Positions 43,549 to 53,200 of a DNA stretch of 64,000 nt are shown in pieces. A model generated the notes under the pieces. The model searched no databases. It saw only the letters and a list, made by a program, of their open reading frames with translations, and was not told the origin of the DNA. The position numbers were made by a program, and so were the translations under genes. Numbering within the stretch: position 1 is the first letter of the stretch; each line of letters starts with the position of its first letter. Source of the stretch: Pedobacter mucosus (lineage in GTDB: Bacteria; Bacteroidota; Bacteroidia; Sphingobacteriales; Sphingobacteriaceae); NCBI RefSeq assembly GCF_022200785.1, contig NZ_CP087585.1, positions 434,001 to 498,000 of the forward strand, in the 5' to 3' direction.

Positions 43549-43944
43549 TTAAACGATCTTCATTTTTGAATGCGGAAAATTGATTTTAAAGTGCATTAAA
43601 TCGGCTATAAATTTGGCTTTATCTTTAATTATTTCTGCCTTTTCACCCAAAAAAAGTTCATCAACAGTTTCAAAAAAGAGTGTTTTCCAAGCTTCAAATT
43701 CTATCGTTTTCAGCGGAATTTTTTCGTCGATGGCAAAATGGGTTAACATTGGGTTGCCTTTATAAATGGCATTTCCAAATAGAATACTTTCCCAAAAATC
43801 GTACATTTTTGGCAAATGTAAAGACCAATTTATTTTTGCAACATCAGTAAATATTGCGCCGATTGTAATGTCATCTTCTACCTTCTTGTAAAAAGTATCT
43901 ACCAATAAAATAATGTCGTTGCGGTTATTAATATCACTTTTCAT
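43549..43944 (-). CDS. Group III truncated hemoglobin
   Basis: 131 residues. Matches the group III trHb pattern: LLVDTFYKKVEDDITIGAIF, the helix KMYDFWESILFGNAIYKGNP and the proximal His region NPMLTHFAID (equivalent to His72 of Campylobacter Ctb). It binds heme and ligands such as O2 or NO; the physiological role of group III members is not well settled. Its start overlaps the retropepsin-like gene stop by 4 bases. Confidence 0.88.
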   Translation of the reverse strand: MKSDINNRNDIILLVDTFYKKVEDDITIGAIFTDVAKINWSLHLPKMYDFWESILFGNAIYKGNPMLTHFAIDEKIPLKTIEFEAWKTLFFETVDELFLGEKAEIIKDKAKFIADLMHFKINFPHSKMKIV

Positions 43945-44366
43945 TTGTAAAGCCTTAAAAATAACTTATCGTAATTGATTACCGCTTTGTAATCCATAAG
44001 AATATCGCCGCCAATAATGCACATAATAGGTGGATGCCCAAATTGCTGATAAGTTTCACTTACCGATTGCAAATCAAAGGCAACAGTTTTATAGTTTTTA
44101 ATTTTTAAACTGCCGATTTTTAATTCGGGGATGGTTGCCTGGATGGTTGTTGTAGTGGTAAAAAGGGTGGCTGCGTTTATTTCATCAGATACTTCCAATG
44201 TTTCGGAAAGATGTTCCTCAATTAAGGATTTATCAAACACACTTCGCGATGCGCCGGTATCTAAAACAGCGTAATGTGTTTGTTTAAAAACGACAATTTC
44301 CATCAAAAGATGGAAACCGTCGTCTTGTAAGTTTATAAGTTTTAAAGGGATGGTAATGGATTTCAT
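43941..44366 (-). CDS. Retropepsin-like aspartic protease, single domain
   Basis: 141 residues. Holds the D-T-G-A motif in HYAVLDTGASRSVFDKSLI and a second hydrophobic strand with IMCIIGGDILMDYKAVINYD, as in bacterial retropepsin-like proteases (SppA/PerP-like) that act as dimers. No signal peptide, so it is cytosolic. Its ATG immediately follows the mdh stop codon (no gap) and its stop overlaps the hemoglobin gene. Confidence 0.78.
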   Translation of the reverse strand: MKSITIPLKLINLQDDGFHLLMEIVVFKQTHYAVLDTGASRSVFDKSLIEEHLSETLEVSDEINAATLFTTTTTIQATIPELKIGSLKIKNYKTVAFDLQSVSETYQQFGHPPIMCIIGGDILMDYKAVINYDKLFLRLYK

Positions 44367-45305
44367 TTAAACTAATTTCATTTCTGCTAAAACGCTATTC
44401 ATGCTTCTTACAGCATCAGCGCTTTTGTTAAATGCAGCTTGTTCTTCATCAGTTAGTTTAAAATCAATAATTTTTTCCCAGCCGCCGCGACCAATAATTA
44501 CAGGCACACCTAAGCAAATATCTTGCTGACCATATTCTCCTTCGAGAGAAACGCAGCAGGTAAATAATTTCTTTTCATCGCGTAAAATAGATTCAACTAA
44601 CGCAGCTCCGGCAGCTCCAGGTGCATACCATGCAGAAGTTCCGATTAATCCTGTTAAGGTAGCACCGCCAACCATGGTATCGGCAGCAACTTTATCAAGC
44701 GCAGCTTTATCTAATAAATTGCTAACTGGCAAACTTTGGTAAGTTGCTAAACGCGTTAAAGGAATCATCGTTGTATCACCATGACCGCCAATCACGAAAC
44801 CCTGTAAATCGCTTGGATTACAATCTAATGCCTGCGATAAGTAAAATTTAAAACGGGCGCTATCTAAAGTTCCGCCCATGCCAATAATTCTATTTTTAGG
44901 TAAGCCTAAAGATTTCAAAGCCAAATAAGTCATGGTATCCATTGGATTACTAATCACAATGATTATTGCCTCTGGAGAAAATTTTAATATATTTTCAGCA
45001 ACGCCTTTTACGATACCTGCATTTATGCCGATAAGTTCTTCACGAGTCATTCCGGGTTTACGCGGCAAACCTGAAGTGATAACTACTACATCAGATCCTG
45101 CCGTTTTACTATAATCGCCAGTTACACCAATTATTTTTGTATCGAAACCCAAAAGGGTAGCAGTTTGCATCATATCAATGGCTTTACCTTCGGCAAAACC
45201 TTCTTTAATATCGAGCAAAACAAGTTCGTTCGCTAATTCTTTTCTTGCAATATTATCTGCACAAGTAGCGCCTACTGCGCCTGCACCTACAACCGTTACT
45301 TTCAT
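44367..45305 (-). CDS. mdh: Malate dehydrogenase
   Basis: 312 residues of the LDH-like MDH type. NAD motif VVGAGAVGATCADNIARKEL, substrate Arg in GLPRKPGMTREELIGI, ISNPMDTMTYLALK with the second Arg in GLPKNRIIGMGGTLDSARF, and catalytic His in GGHGDTTMIPL. It oxidises malate to oxaloacetate in the TCA cycle. It heads the operon with the retropepsin, hemoglobin and SRPBCC genes. Confidence 0.94.
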   Translation of the reverse strand: MKVTVVGAGAVGATCADNIARKELANELVLLDIKEGFAEGKAIDMMQTATLLGFDTKIIGVTGDYSKTAGSDVVVITSGLPRKPGMTREELIGINAGIVKGVAENILKFSPEAIIIVISNPMDTMTYLALKSLGLPKNRIIGMGGTLDSARFKFYLSQALDCNPSDLQGFVIGGHGDTTMIPLTRLATYQSLPVSNLLDKAALDKVAADTMVGGATLTGLIGTSAWYAPGAAGAALVESILRDEKKLFTCCVSLEGEYGQQDICLGVPVIIGRGGWEKIIDFKLTDEEQAAFNKSADAVRSMNSVLAEMKLV

Positions 45306-45395
45306 ATATCTAGTTTTAAATAAAAACTGCTCTGTTAATATAAAGCCTAAGTTAGAAATAACAAGTAGGTTATAAAAGTTGTTTAAAGTTTTTAT

Positions 45396-48236
45396 TTAAT
45401 ACTCGAAGCTTCCATCGCCTCTGCGCTGCATTTGGCGACCGTTGCGTGTTGGCCTTCCAGACCATTTCTGGAGGTTAACCCTAAAGTTTACCATAAAATA
45501 ACGGCTTAATGCATTGCTTAAAGTATTGGTTATTGAATATTCAGTTAAAGTTTGGTTTACGAAATTATTCTGTTTCAAAATATCGTAAATCTGGATGCTT
45601 AACACCGCATTTTTGCGTTTAAAAAATTCCTTTTCAATGGCTCCGTTTATGATAAATGGATTTCTGGTAATGTTTGCTGATAATCCTTGTATAAAACTTT
45701 TGCTTGCATTATAATTAACTGAAAAGGTTTTTAGGAAATAAAATTTGCCGTCGATACTTAGTGACAGCGTTCTAATATCGCTTCCTTTAGCCAGCTGGAA
45801 TGAAGATCGAGTAATGTCATATCCAACGTAAGGATTGATTTCTATATTATCGTTAGGACTAATTCTGGGTCCAAATCGTTGATTAAGGCGCCAAACATTA
45901 CTGCCATTTAAGGTATTGTTACTCATCGATACCTGATGAGAATAACCAACACTACCGTTTAATGCAAGGTTATACTTTCTGTTATCCAATTGTTTAGAAA
46001 TATTATAATTTCCGTTTACATTATAAGCGCCATTTAAATTCATGAAACGGGTTTCATTTTTAAAAGTTCCAAGCGCATCGGGTATTTGAACAACATTTGT
46101 AGCAATCTGATTCATGGTTTTAGTGTAATTAACACCAAAAGATAAATTTAAACGCTGATTGCTGAGGTAATTATTGTACTGACTATTTAAGGTATGCCTG
46201 AAAGCAGGTCGTAAATCTGGATTACCAACTACCGGATTTTGCGGATTTGATTCATCTCTTACCGGTTGTATTTGATTAAAAGATGGCTCGCTCGCATTTC
46301 CTCCGTAATTAATAGAAAAACGTTGTGTTCGAGACCAAGCATACTGAAACCTGAAAATAGGAATCAGATTAAAGTTTGTACGTTTAATACTGGTATTTAA
46401 ATTTTGTTTTGTTCCTTCTAAAACGGTTGGTATCCCCGTTAATCCTACTGAAATATTGGTTTTAGTACCTGTATAACGGTAGTTTAACGCCACACGACTT
46501 TCTGTAAAAGAATAAGCAAAAATATTGCTTAAAGAATCAACAAGATTAGATGTACCGTCTGCTAAAATTCTACTCGTTGTAGCAGCATTATCATAAGAAC
46601 GGTAATTTACTTGAGCATTTAATTCCAATTGCGTTTTTGTTGTTATCGGCTCTACGTAAGTCATGCTACCTCTATACACTCGATTCAGGTTATTTCGTTC
46701 AATAAAACGATGAACCAACGAATCTTTAAGTACTACATCGCTTTGAGCCTGATAATATAAAATTCTGTTATTTTGCTCATTATCTTGTTCTTGGTTTCCT
46801 CCAGATAAATTAAGTTGAAAAGATATATTTCTTTTTGGTTTATCGAAGATGTGCTGATAGAAAATTAACCCACTGTAACTTGGTGTTTTATTAGTGCTAT
46901 TGGTACTTCCAACAACACCTTGATGGATTAAACCGGTTCTTTGTTGATTAGAACTGCTTATCGCTTCTGTTGTTGCTATATTAACTGAAGGATTTATTCT
47001 CAGAAAGTTTTTTGCATCAATTTTATATTCTAGCTCGAAGTCGAATTTATGGCTTTTACTAATGTTATCCCGTTCAGATTGATTAACAAAATTAGTGGTT
47101 CCTAAAGTGCTAAATTGTTGCCCTTCGCTTATATTAATTGAATTTGTATTGTTGTTGCTAAAATTATAACTGGTATTGATTTCTATTTTTTTTGTTATTT
47201 GATCCCGATAACTAAACGCAGGATTTATGAACTGAGAGGTTCCGCCACTTCCACCGCCGCCGCCTTGTCCACCGCCCGCTTGGGTTCTTCCGCCACCATT
47301 ATTACCACCACCTTGTCCGCCGCCGCTACCAATATTCCCTGTTGATGCTACGCCATTTACCGTATTTCGAAGATTAAATGTAGCGCCAAGTTGTTGGTTG
47401 GCATTAATTCGCTGCAAAAATAACTTGCCCTCATAACGTTCGGAACTTCCAACACCTGCGCTTGCCCTTACTAAATTCCCAACTGAACGATCTGCTTTTG
47501 TAGTAATATTTAATACTTTCTGTGGATCGCCATCTTTAATGCCTGTTCGGGCAGCCTGATCTCCATAATCATCAACAATTTGAATTTTATCTACAATATC
47601 CGCAGGTAAATTTTGAATAACCTGAGCAATACTTCCACCCAGATAATCTTTTCCATTTAATCGTGCTTTAACCACATCTTGCCCCTGGTGCGTTACAGAA
47701 CCATCTGTTCCAACTTCCATTCCCTCCATTTTTTTAAGCAACTCATCAACAGTTGCATTTTCACGGACTTTATAATCGCTTGCCGTATATTCTACAGTAT
47801 CTACTTTGTAAACAATGCCCTTTTCTCCTTTAATTGTGACTTCATTTAAGGTATTTACCTCGTCATTTATAACAAAAGGATCTAAAACTAGTCGTGGTAA
47901 AACATCATTCAGTTTCATTTTTTTAACAATCCTTTGGTACCCAATACTGGCTATTGTAATTACAAAAGTGGCAGATTTAATGTTTTTGAATAAGAAAATA
48001 CCATCTGCATTGGTTTGCGTAATGATGCTGTCTTTGTCGCTTTTAATATAAACGCTAACCGATGGAATAGGCGATTCACCTTTATCCATCACAATTCCGC
48101 TAACCTCCCGAGCAGGTAGGGGGACGTTTTTATTTGTTTGAGGTAGCTTATTAGGTATTTGGGCGTATAACAACCCTTGAAAAAATAGGCAAATAACAAA
48201 AAGCAAAAATTTTACCAGCGTAGAGCGTTTTGCCAT
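45396..48236 (-). CDS. Outer-membrane beta-barrel family protein with CarboxypepD-like and plug domains
   Basis: 946 residues from the ATG at 48236; a 14-codon-longer frame would run into the upstream gene. Signal peptide (VKFLLFVICLFFQGLLYA), then a carboxypeptidase-regulatory-like domain (VSGIVMDKGESPIPSVSVY), a plug (EVTIKGEKGIVYKVDTVEY, LNGKDYLGGSIAQVIQNLPA) and a large C-terminal barrel, as in the OMP_b-brl family of Bacteroidota. A Gly/Gln/Asn run at about residues 300-340 interrupts the barrel. It follows the 48238 gene with one base between stop and start. Confidence 0.85.
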   Translation of the reverse strand: MAKRSTLVKFLLFVICLFFQGLLYAQIPNKLPQTNKNVPLPAREVSGIVMDKGESPIPSVSVYIKSDKDSIITQTNADGIFLFKNIKSATFVITIASIGYQRIVKKMKLNDVLPRLVLDPFVINDEVNTLNEVTIKGEKGIVYKVDTVEYTASDYKVRENATVDELLKKMEGMEVGTDGSVTHQGQDVVKARLNGKDYLGGSIAQVIQNLPADIVDKIQIVDDYGDQAARTGIKDGDPQKVLNITTKADRSVGNLVRASAGVGSSERYEGKLFLQRINANQQLGATFNLRNTVNGVASTGNIGSGGGQGGGNNGGGRTQAGGGQGGGGGSGGTSQFINPAFSYRDQITKKIEINTSYNFSNNNTNSINISEGQQFSTLGTTNFVNQSERDNISKSHKFDFELEYKIDAKNFLRINPSVNIATTEAISSSNQQRTGLIHQGVVGSTNSTNKTPSYSGLIFYQHIFDKPKRNISFQLNLSGGNQEQDNEQNNRILYYQAQSDVVLKDSLVHRFIERNNLNRVYRGSMTYVEPITTKTQLELNAQVNYRSYDNAATTSRILADGTSNLVDSLSNIFAYSFTESRVALNYRYTGTKTNISVGLTGIPTVLEGTKQNLNTSIKRTNFNLIPIFRFQYAWSRTQRFSINYGGNASEPSFNQIQPVRDESNPQNPVVGNPDLRPAFRHTLNSQYNNYLSNQRLNLSFGVNYTKTMNQIATNVVQIPDALGTFKNETRFMNLNGAYNVNGNYNISKQLDNRKYNLALNGSVGYSHQVSMSNNTLNGSNVWRLNQRFGPRISPNDNIEINPYVGYDITRSSFQLAKGSDIRTLSLSIDGKFYFLKTFSVNYNASKSFIQGLSANITRNPFIINGAIEKEFFKRKNAVLSIQIYDILKQNNFVNQTLTEYSITNTLSNALSRYFMVNFRVNLQKWSGRPTRNGRQMQRRGDGSFEY

Positions 48237-48237
48237 A

Positions 48238-49017
48238 TTATTGTGTTTTGTATTTATCCCAGAAATCGTTTGCTGCACTATAGATCAAATCATTATTACC
48301 CTGTCCGCCATTCCTGTTTCCACCGCCACCTTGTCCGCCACCATTTCTGTTTCCGCCTCCGCCCATTCCGCCTGCACCGCCTCTGTTATTATTTGTATTG
48401 GCTCTTCTATTTACGTCAACGGCATTAAATTGTATGTTTATCGCTATTTCTGTTTTAATATCTCCTGATAATTTTAATTGTTCAAGTGGAATGCTTAATT
48501 CATAATTGAGATTGCCTTTTTCATCGGCTTTTGCACCTAATTTAATACCGTAAGTATTGTAAATGGAGATTATACTATCTGGTATTTGAGTAAAATTTAT
48601 AAGCTGAAGCTCTTTGATTTTGGTTAAAACCTGTTGCCTGTGTGCTAAAGTTGATGAATCTATTTTTGTAGGAGAAGAAGTAAATTGCCTCGTTGTTCTA
48701 TAATCTTCAATCGGAGAAAATTTGATTTGATAAGCTTCTTTAATATTTCTTTTTCCATTTGTATTGATGGAAAGGGTTAAGCCGCCTGCGATTACTTTTT
48801 TGATGTAAGCATCATCAGTGAATTTTAAAGCGACATAAAGATTTTTTTGATCGTTATAAAACTCATAAAAGGATCCTGTAGATTTATGGTTAAGCAGATT
48901 AGACCATTCTTCTAAAAGGCCATTAACTTTAATTTTCTGTGCTGTAGTTTGACTAATTGCATTAACGCTCAGGCATAACAGTACAATGAGGCTCGAAAAA
49001 TATTTGGTTGGTTTCAT
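48238..49017 (-). CDS. Secreted protein with CBM9/DOMON-like domain and glycine-rich tail
   Basis: 259 residues. Signal peptide (YFSSLIVLLCLSVNAISQ). The core starts KIKVNGLLEEWSNLLNHK and NLYVALKFTDDAYIKKVIA, a pattern close to carbohydrate-binding module 9-like domains. The C-terminus has a Gly/Asn/Arg-rich stretch (NNRGGAGGMGGGGNRNGG). The stop is one base before the ATG of the barrel protein, and both carry Gly-rich segments, suggesting they act together at the outer membrane. Start ATG at 49017. Function unknown. Confidence 0.7.
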   Translation of the reverse strand: MKPTKYFSSLIVLLCLSVNAISQTTAQKIKVNGLLEEWSNLLNHKSTGSFYEFYNDQKNLYVALKFTDDAYIKKVIAGGLTLSINTNGKRNIKEAYQIKFSPIEDYRTTRQFTSSPTKIDSSTLAHRQQVLTKIKELQLINFTQIPDSIISIYNTYGIKLGAKADEKGNLNYELSIPLEQLKLSGDIKTEIAINIQFNAVDVNRRANTNNNRGGAGGMGGGGNRNGGGQGGGGNRNGGQGNNDLIYSAANDFWDKYKTQ

Positions 49018-49200
49018 TAATTTTTAAGACGGTGATTAATGATAATAGTTTAATTAACGTTTATTGATAATTCTTATGTCAATGTTATTGTTACGTTGGT
49101 TGATTTTAGATTTGTGATCATCCTATTGTTGTCATATTACGCTAAGAATATCTTAACTGGCATAGATTTCGAGACCTTCACCAAAAAAATATAACATATA

Positions 49201-49887
49201 ATGAAAGTATTAATGGTTTTGACTTCGCATAGCGAATTAGGGAATACAGGTGAAAAAACAGGGTTTTGGATTGAAGAATTCGCAGCCCCATATTATGTTT
49301 TGGCTGATGCCGGCGTAGCGCTTACCATTGCATCGCCAAAAGGCGGACAGCCACCAATTGATCCAAAAAGTGATGCGCCAGACGCACAAACCGAAGCCAC
49401 AAAAAGGTTTAAAGCTGATGAAAATTTGAAAAATATTCTTGCAAATACAGTAAAACTAAGTGACGTTATTGAGGCAGATTTTGATGCCGTATTTTATCCA
49501 GGCGGTCATGGTCCACTTTGGGATCTTGCTAACGATGAAAAATCAATTGCGCTGATTGAAGACTTCAATAAAGCAAAAAAACCAATCGCATTTGTTTGTC
49601 ATGCGCCAGGCGTTTTAATTAAAGTTAAAGATGAAAACGGCGATCCATTGGTAAAAGGCAAAGAGGTTACTGGTTTTTCAAATACAGAAGAAGAGGCAGT
49701 AAAACTTACGGATGTTGTGCCATTTTTATTAGAAGATGAGTTTAAAAAATTGGGTGGACATTACAGTAAAGGTGCAGATTGGGCTTCGTATGTTAAACAA
49801 GATGGATTGCTGATTACTGGTCAGAATCCAGGTTCATCAGAAGAAGCTGCCGAATTACTTTTAAAAACTTTAAAAGAAGCTAAATAA
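49201..49887 (+). CDS. DJ-1/PfpI-family glutamine amidotransferase-like protein (Hsp31/HchA-like)
   Basis: 228 residues. The nucleophile elbow is IAFVCHAPGVLI with Cys, and the family layout KVLMVLTSHSELGNTGEKTG, TIASPKGGQPPIDPKSDAP, AVFYPGGHGPLWDLAND is clear. Relatives are chaperones, glyoxalases/deglycases or stress proteins. A strong terminator follows 19 bases after the stop. Monocistronic. Confidence 0.88.
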   Translation: MKVLMVLTSHSELGNTGEKTGFWIEEFAAPYYVLADAGVALTIASPKGGQPPIDPKSDAPDAQTEATKRFKADENLKNILANTVKLSDVIEADFDAVFYPGGHGPLWDLANDEKSIALIEDFNKAKKPIAFVCHAPGVLIKVKDENGDPLVKGKEVTGFSNTEEEAVKLTDVVPFLLEDEFKKLGGHYSKGADWASYVKQDGLLITGQNPGSSEEAAELLLKTLKEAK

Positions 49888-49905
49888 ATTTTTGATTTAT
49901 TATTG

Positions 49906-49938
49906 GCCCAAAATACGTTAAATATTTTGGGCTTTTTT
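49906..49938 (+). terminator. Rho-independent terminator after the DJ-1/PfpI gene
   Basis: GCCCAAAATA (49906-49915) pairs with TATTTTGGGC (49923-49932), 7-base loop, then six T. Confidence 0.9.
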
Positions 49939-50044
49939 ATTGGTAAGTTTCTAAACCCGATATTCGTGGATGCCGATTTTTCTTCGGCAGAAACATTAGC
50001 GGGACAGAACCAAACCAAAAAGCTACTGTAATTGCTTTCCACAT
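49937..50044 (-). CDS. Possible 35-residue membrane peptide ORF
   Basis: ATG at 50044 (a second ATG at 50047) and TAA at 49937-49939 give KAITVAFWFGSVPLMFLPKK as its hydrophobic core, with a basic tail. It overlaps the T-run of the terminator by two bases. No promoter is evident and it could be chance. The rest of the 49939-50262 gap shows only the dnaE promoter region. Confidence 0.2.
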   Translation of the reverse strand: MWKAITVAFWFGSVPLMFLPKKNRHPRISGLETYQ

Positions 50045-50182
50045 CATTATTGATAGTAAATTGGCAATTAAATTTTACAATGTAAACGGTTTTTTAGATC
50101 TGTAAATACTCTATAAGCATTAAAATAGCATCATCCTTTCGTTCAAAATTCGTTTATTCCATCAATAATTTTGTGGATAAAA

Positions 50183-50217
50183 TTTGACAAATCACCTTAT
50201 CAAATTTCTTATTTTTG
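50183..50217 (+). promoter_or_regulatory. Candidate promoter of dnaE
   Basis: TTTG (50183-50186) and TATTTTTG (50210-50217), 23 bases between them, at the long end of the Bacteroidota spacing. The start codon is 46 bases after the -7 element. Confidence 0.5.
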
Positions 50218-50262
50218 AAGAACCGTTTATATTCCCAAACGGTTAATTCTTTACTCCAACAT

Positions 50263-53200
50263 ATGTACTTAATTTTCGATACTGAAACCACTGGCTTGCC
50301 AAAAAATTACAATGCACCAATTACCGATACGGATAATTGGCCACGTTGTATTCAAATTGCTTGGCAGCTACACGATGAGATGGGGCGGCTGGTTGAGCAT
50401 CAGGATTATTTAGTAAAACCAACTGGCTTTAACATCCCTTACGATGCAGAACGTATTCACGGAATTTCAACTGAGCTTGCTGAAGAACAAGGCATAACAA
50501 TAGAAGAAGTTTTAGAGAAATTTAATGTTGCGTTATCAAAATCTAAGTTTATTGTCGGTCAGAACGTTGGTTTTGATGTTAACATTATGGGTAGCGAATT
50601 TCACCGTTTTGGCGTGGAAAACCGCATGGCAGAAATGCCGGTTTTAGATACCTGTACAGAAATTACGGCTAGCTTATTAAAACTTCCGGGTGGAAGAGGA
50701 GGTAAGTTCAAGTTGCCAACTTTAACCGAGCTTCATTCTTATTTATTTGGCGTTCCATTTAACGAGGCGCATAATGCAACTGCCGATGTAGAAGCAACCA
50801 CCCGTTGTTTTTTAGAACTGATAAAAAAAGAGATTTTTACTAAGGAAGAACTCCTTGTTGATGTGGAATATTTTCCTCGTTTTAGAGAAATAAATCCTGC
50901 CTCTATTCCGAGTTTTCACATTCCTCATGTCAATTTAAAATCTGCGTCTGAAACTATTCGCAAGCGTTTGCAAAAAGCAGAGGGTGGTGGTGTATCCAGA
51001 CAAGAACTTGCTGAAAATAAACAAGAACTTGAATCGGCAACGTTTGTGCATTTACATAATCACACGCAATTTTCAGTTCTGCAAAGTACCATCAGTATTC
51101 CCGATTTAATTAAAGCTACTGCTGCGCAAAAAATGCCTGCAGTAGCCATGACGGATCATGCAAATATGATGGGGGCTTTTCATTTTGTGAGTCAGGTTTT
51201 AAATTATAATAAAGCTGCCGAAGCAAAAAATGCCGAAGCTATTGAAGCTGGAAAACGACCAACAGAAGTGATTATGACGCCAATAGTTGGTGTTGAATTT
51301 TTTGTTTGCGATGATCATTTAAATAGAACTACTAAAGATAATGGCTACCAAATGGTGCTGTTGGCGAAGAATAAAAAAGGCTATCATAATTTAGCTAAAA
51401 TGTCGTCTATTGCCTATACAAAGGGTTTTTATTACGTTCCGAGGATTGATAGAAAAGTAATCGAAACTTATAAAGATGATATCATTGTATTATCTGGAAA
51501 CCTTTCTGGAGAAGTTTCTAACAAGCTTTTAAACATGGGCGAAGCTCAAGCAGAAGAGGCTTTAATTTGGTGGAAAGATAAGTTTGGCGATGATTTTTAT
51601 GTGGAGGTAATGCGCCACAATCAGGAAGATGAAGATCGTGTTAATACTGCTTTAGTTTCGCTTGCTAAAAAGCACGAGGTAAAACTTGTTGCCACCAATA
51701 ATACTTATTACATCAATAAAAAAGATGCGAATGCACATGATATTTTACTTTGTGTAAAGGACGGCGAAAAGCAGGCAACGCCAATTGGTCGCGGTCGTGG
51801 TTATCGTTATGGTTTGCCAAATCAAGAGTATTATTTTAAATCTCCGGAAGAGATGAAATCGCTTTTTGCCGATTTGCCAGATGCAATTTTAAACATTCAA
51901 GAGATTGTAGATAAGATAGAAACTTATAAACTTGCCCGTGAAGTATTACTTCCAAAATTCGATATTCCAGAAGAATTTTTAGTTATTGAAGATCAAAGTG
52001 ATGCCGGAAAACGTGGAGAGAATAAGTTTCTAAGACACCTTACTTACGAAGGTGCTAAAAAACGTTATGGCGAATTATCAACCGAAGTTATAGATCGTCT
52101 GGATTTTGAATTGGCCACAATTGAAAAAACTGGTTACCCTGGTTATTTTTTAATTGTACAGGATTTTATTGCCGAAGCACGTAGAAGAGACGTTTCTGTT
52201 GGTCCAGGTCGTGGTTCTGCTGCAGGTTCCGTAGTGGCTTATTGTTTGTGGATTACCAATATTGATCCGCTTAAGTACGATCTCCTTTTTGAGCGTTTCT
52301 TAAATCCTGATCGTGTTTCCATGCCCGATATCGATATCGATTTTGATGATGAAGGTCGTGGAAGGGTAATGGAATATGTGATTAATAAATACGGTTCTAG
52401 TCAGGTTGCGCAAATTATCACTTACGGAACGATGGCTGCGAAATCTTCCATCCGTGATACGGCAAGGGTTTTGGATTTGCCACTTTTCGAAGCCGATAAA
52501 ATTGCAAAGCTGATTCCAAATATGAAGCTGGCGAAAATCTTCAATCTTGATGAAAAGACATTAAAAGATTCCTTGCGCCCGGATGAATATGAGCGTGTGC
52601 AGGAGTTGAAAGCAATGGGACTTTTGAAGGATTTAAGCGCAGAAACCATTCAACAGGCACAGGTTTTAGAAGGTTCTTTACGAAATACTGGGATTCATGC
52701 CTGCGGTGTAATTATTACGCCGAGTGATATTACAAACTTCGTTCCGGTGGCTACGGCTAAGGATTCTGATTTATATGTTACTCAATTTGATAACTCGGTT
52801 GTAGAAAGTGCCGGTTTATTAAAGATGGATTTTTTGGGCTTAAAAACGCTAACGCTTATTAAAGATACCGTTAAGTTGGTTAAAAAAAGGCACGACATTT
52901 CACTCGATCCTGATACTTTCCCTATCGATGATGTGTTGACTTATGAACTCTTTCAACGTGGCGAAACCATCGGGATTTTCCAGTATGAAAGTCCGGGTAT
53001 GCAGAAATATATGAAAGAATTAAAGCCAACAGTTTTCGACGATTTAATTGCCATGAATGCCTTATATCGCCCTGGACCGATGGAGTATATTCCAAGTTTT
53101 GTTAAGCGTAAAAATGGCGAAGAAGAAATTAAATACGATTTAGATGCCTGCGAAGAATACCTAAAAGAAACCTACGGAATTACAGTTTACCAAGAACAGG

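Noticed and set aside
43549..43944. Loss of the proximal heme histidine in the truncated hemoglobin
   Set aside because: At first the HFDRW-like position reads EFEAW, but comparison with Campylobacter Ctb puts the proximal His in the PMLTH segment, which is conserved here.
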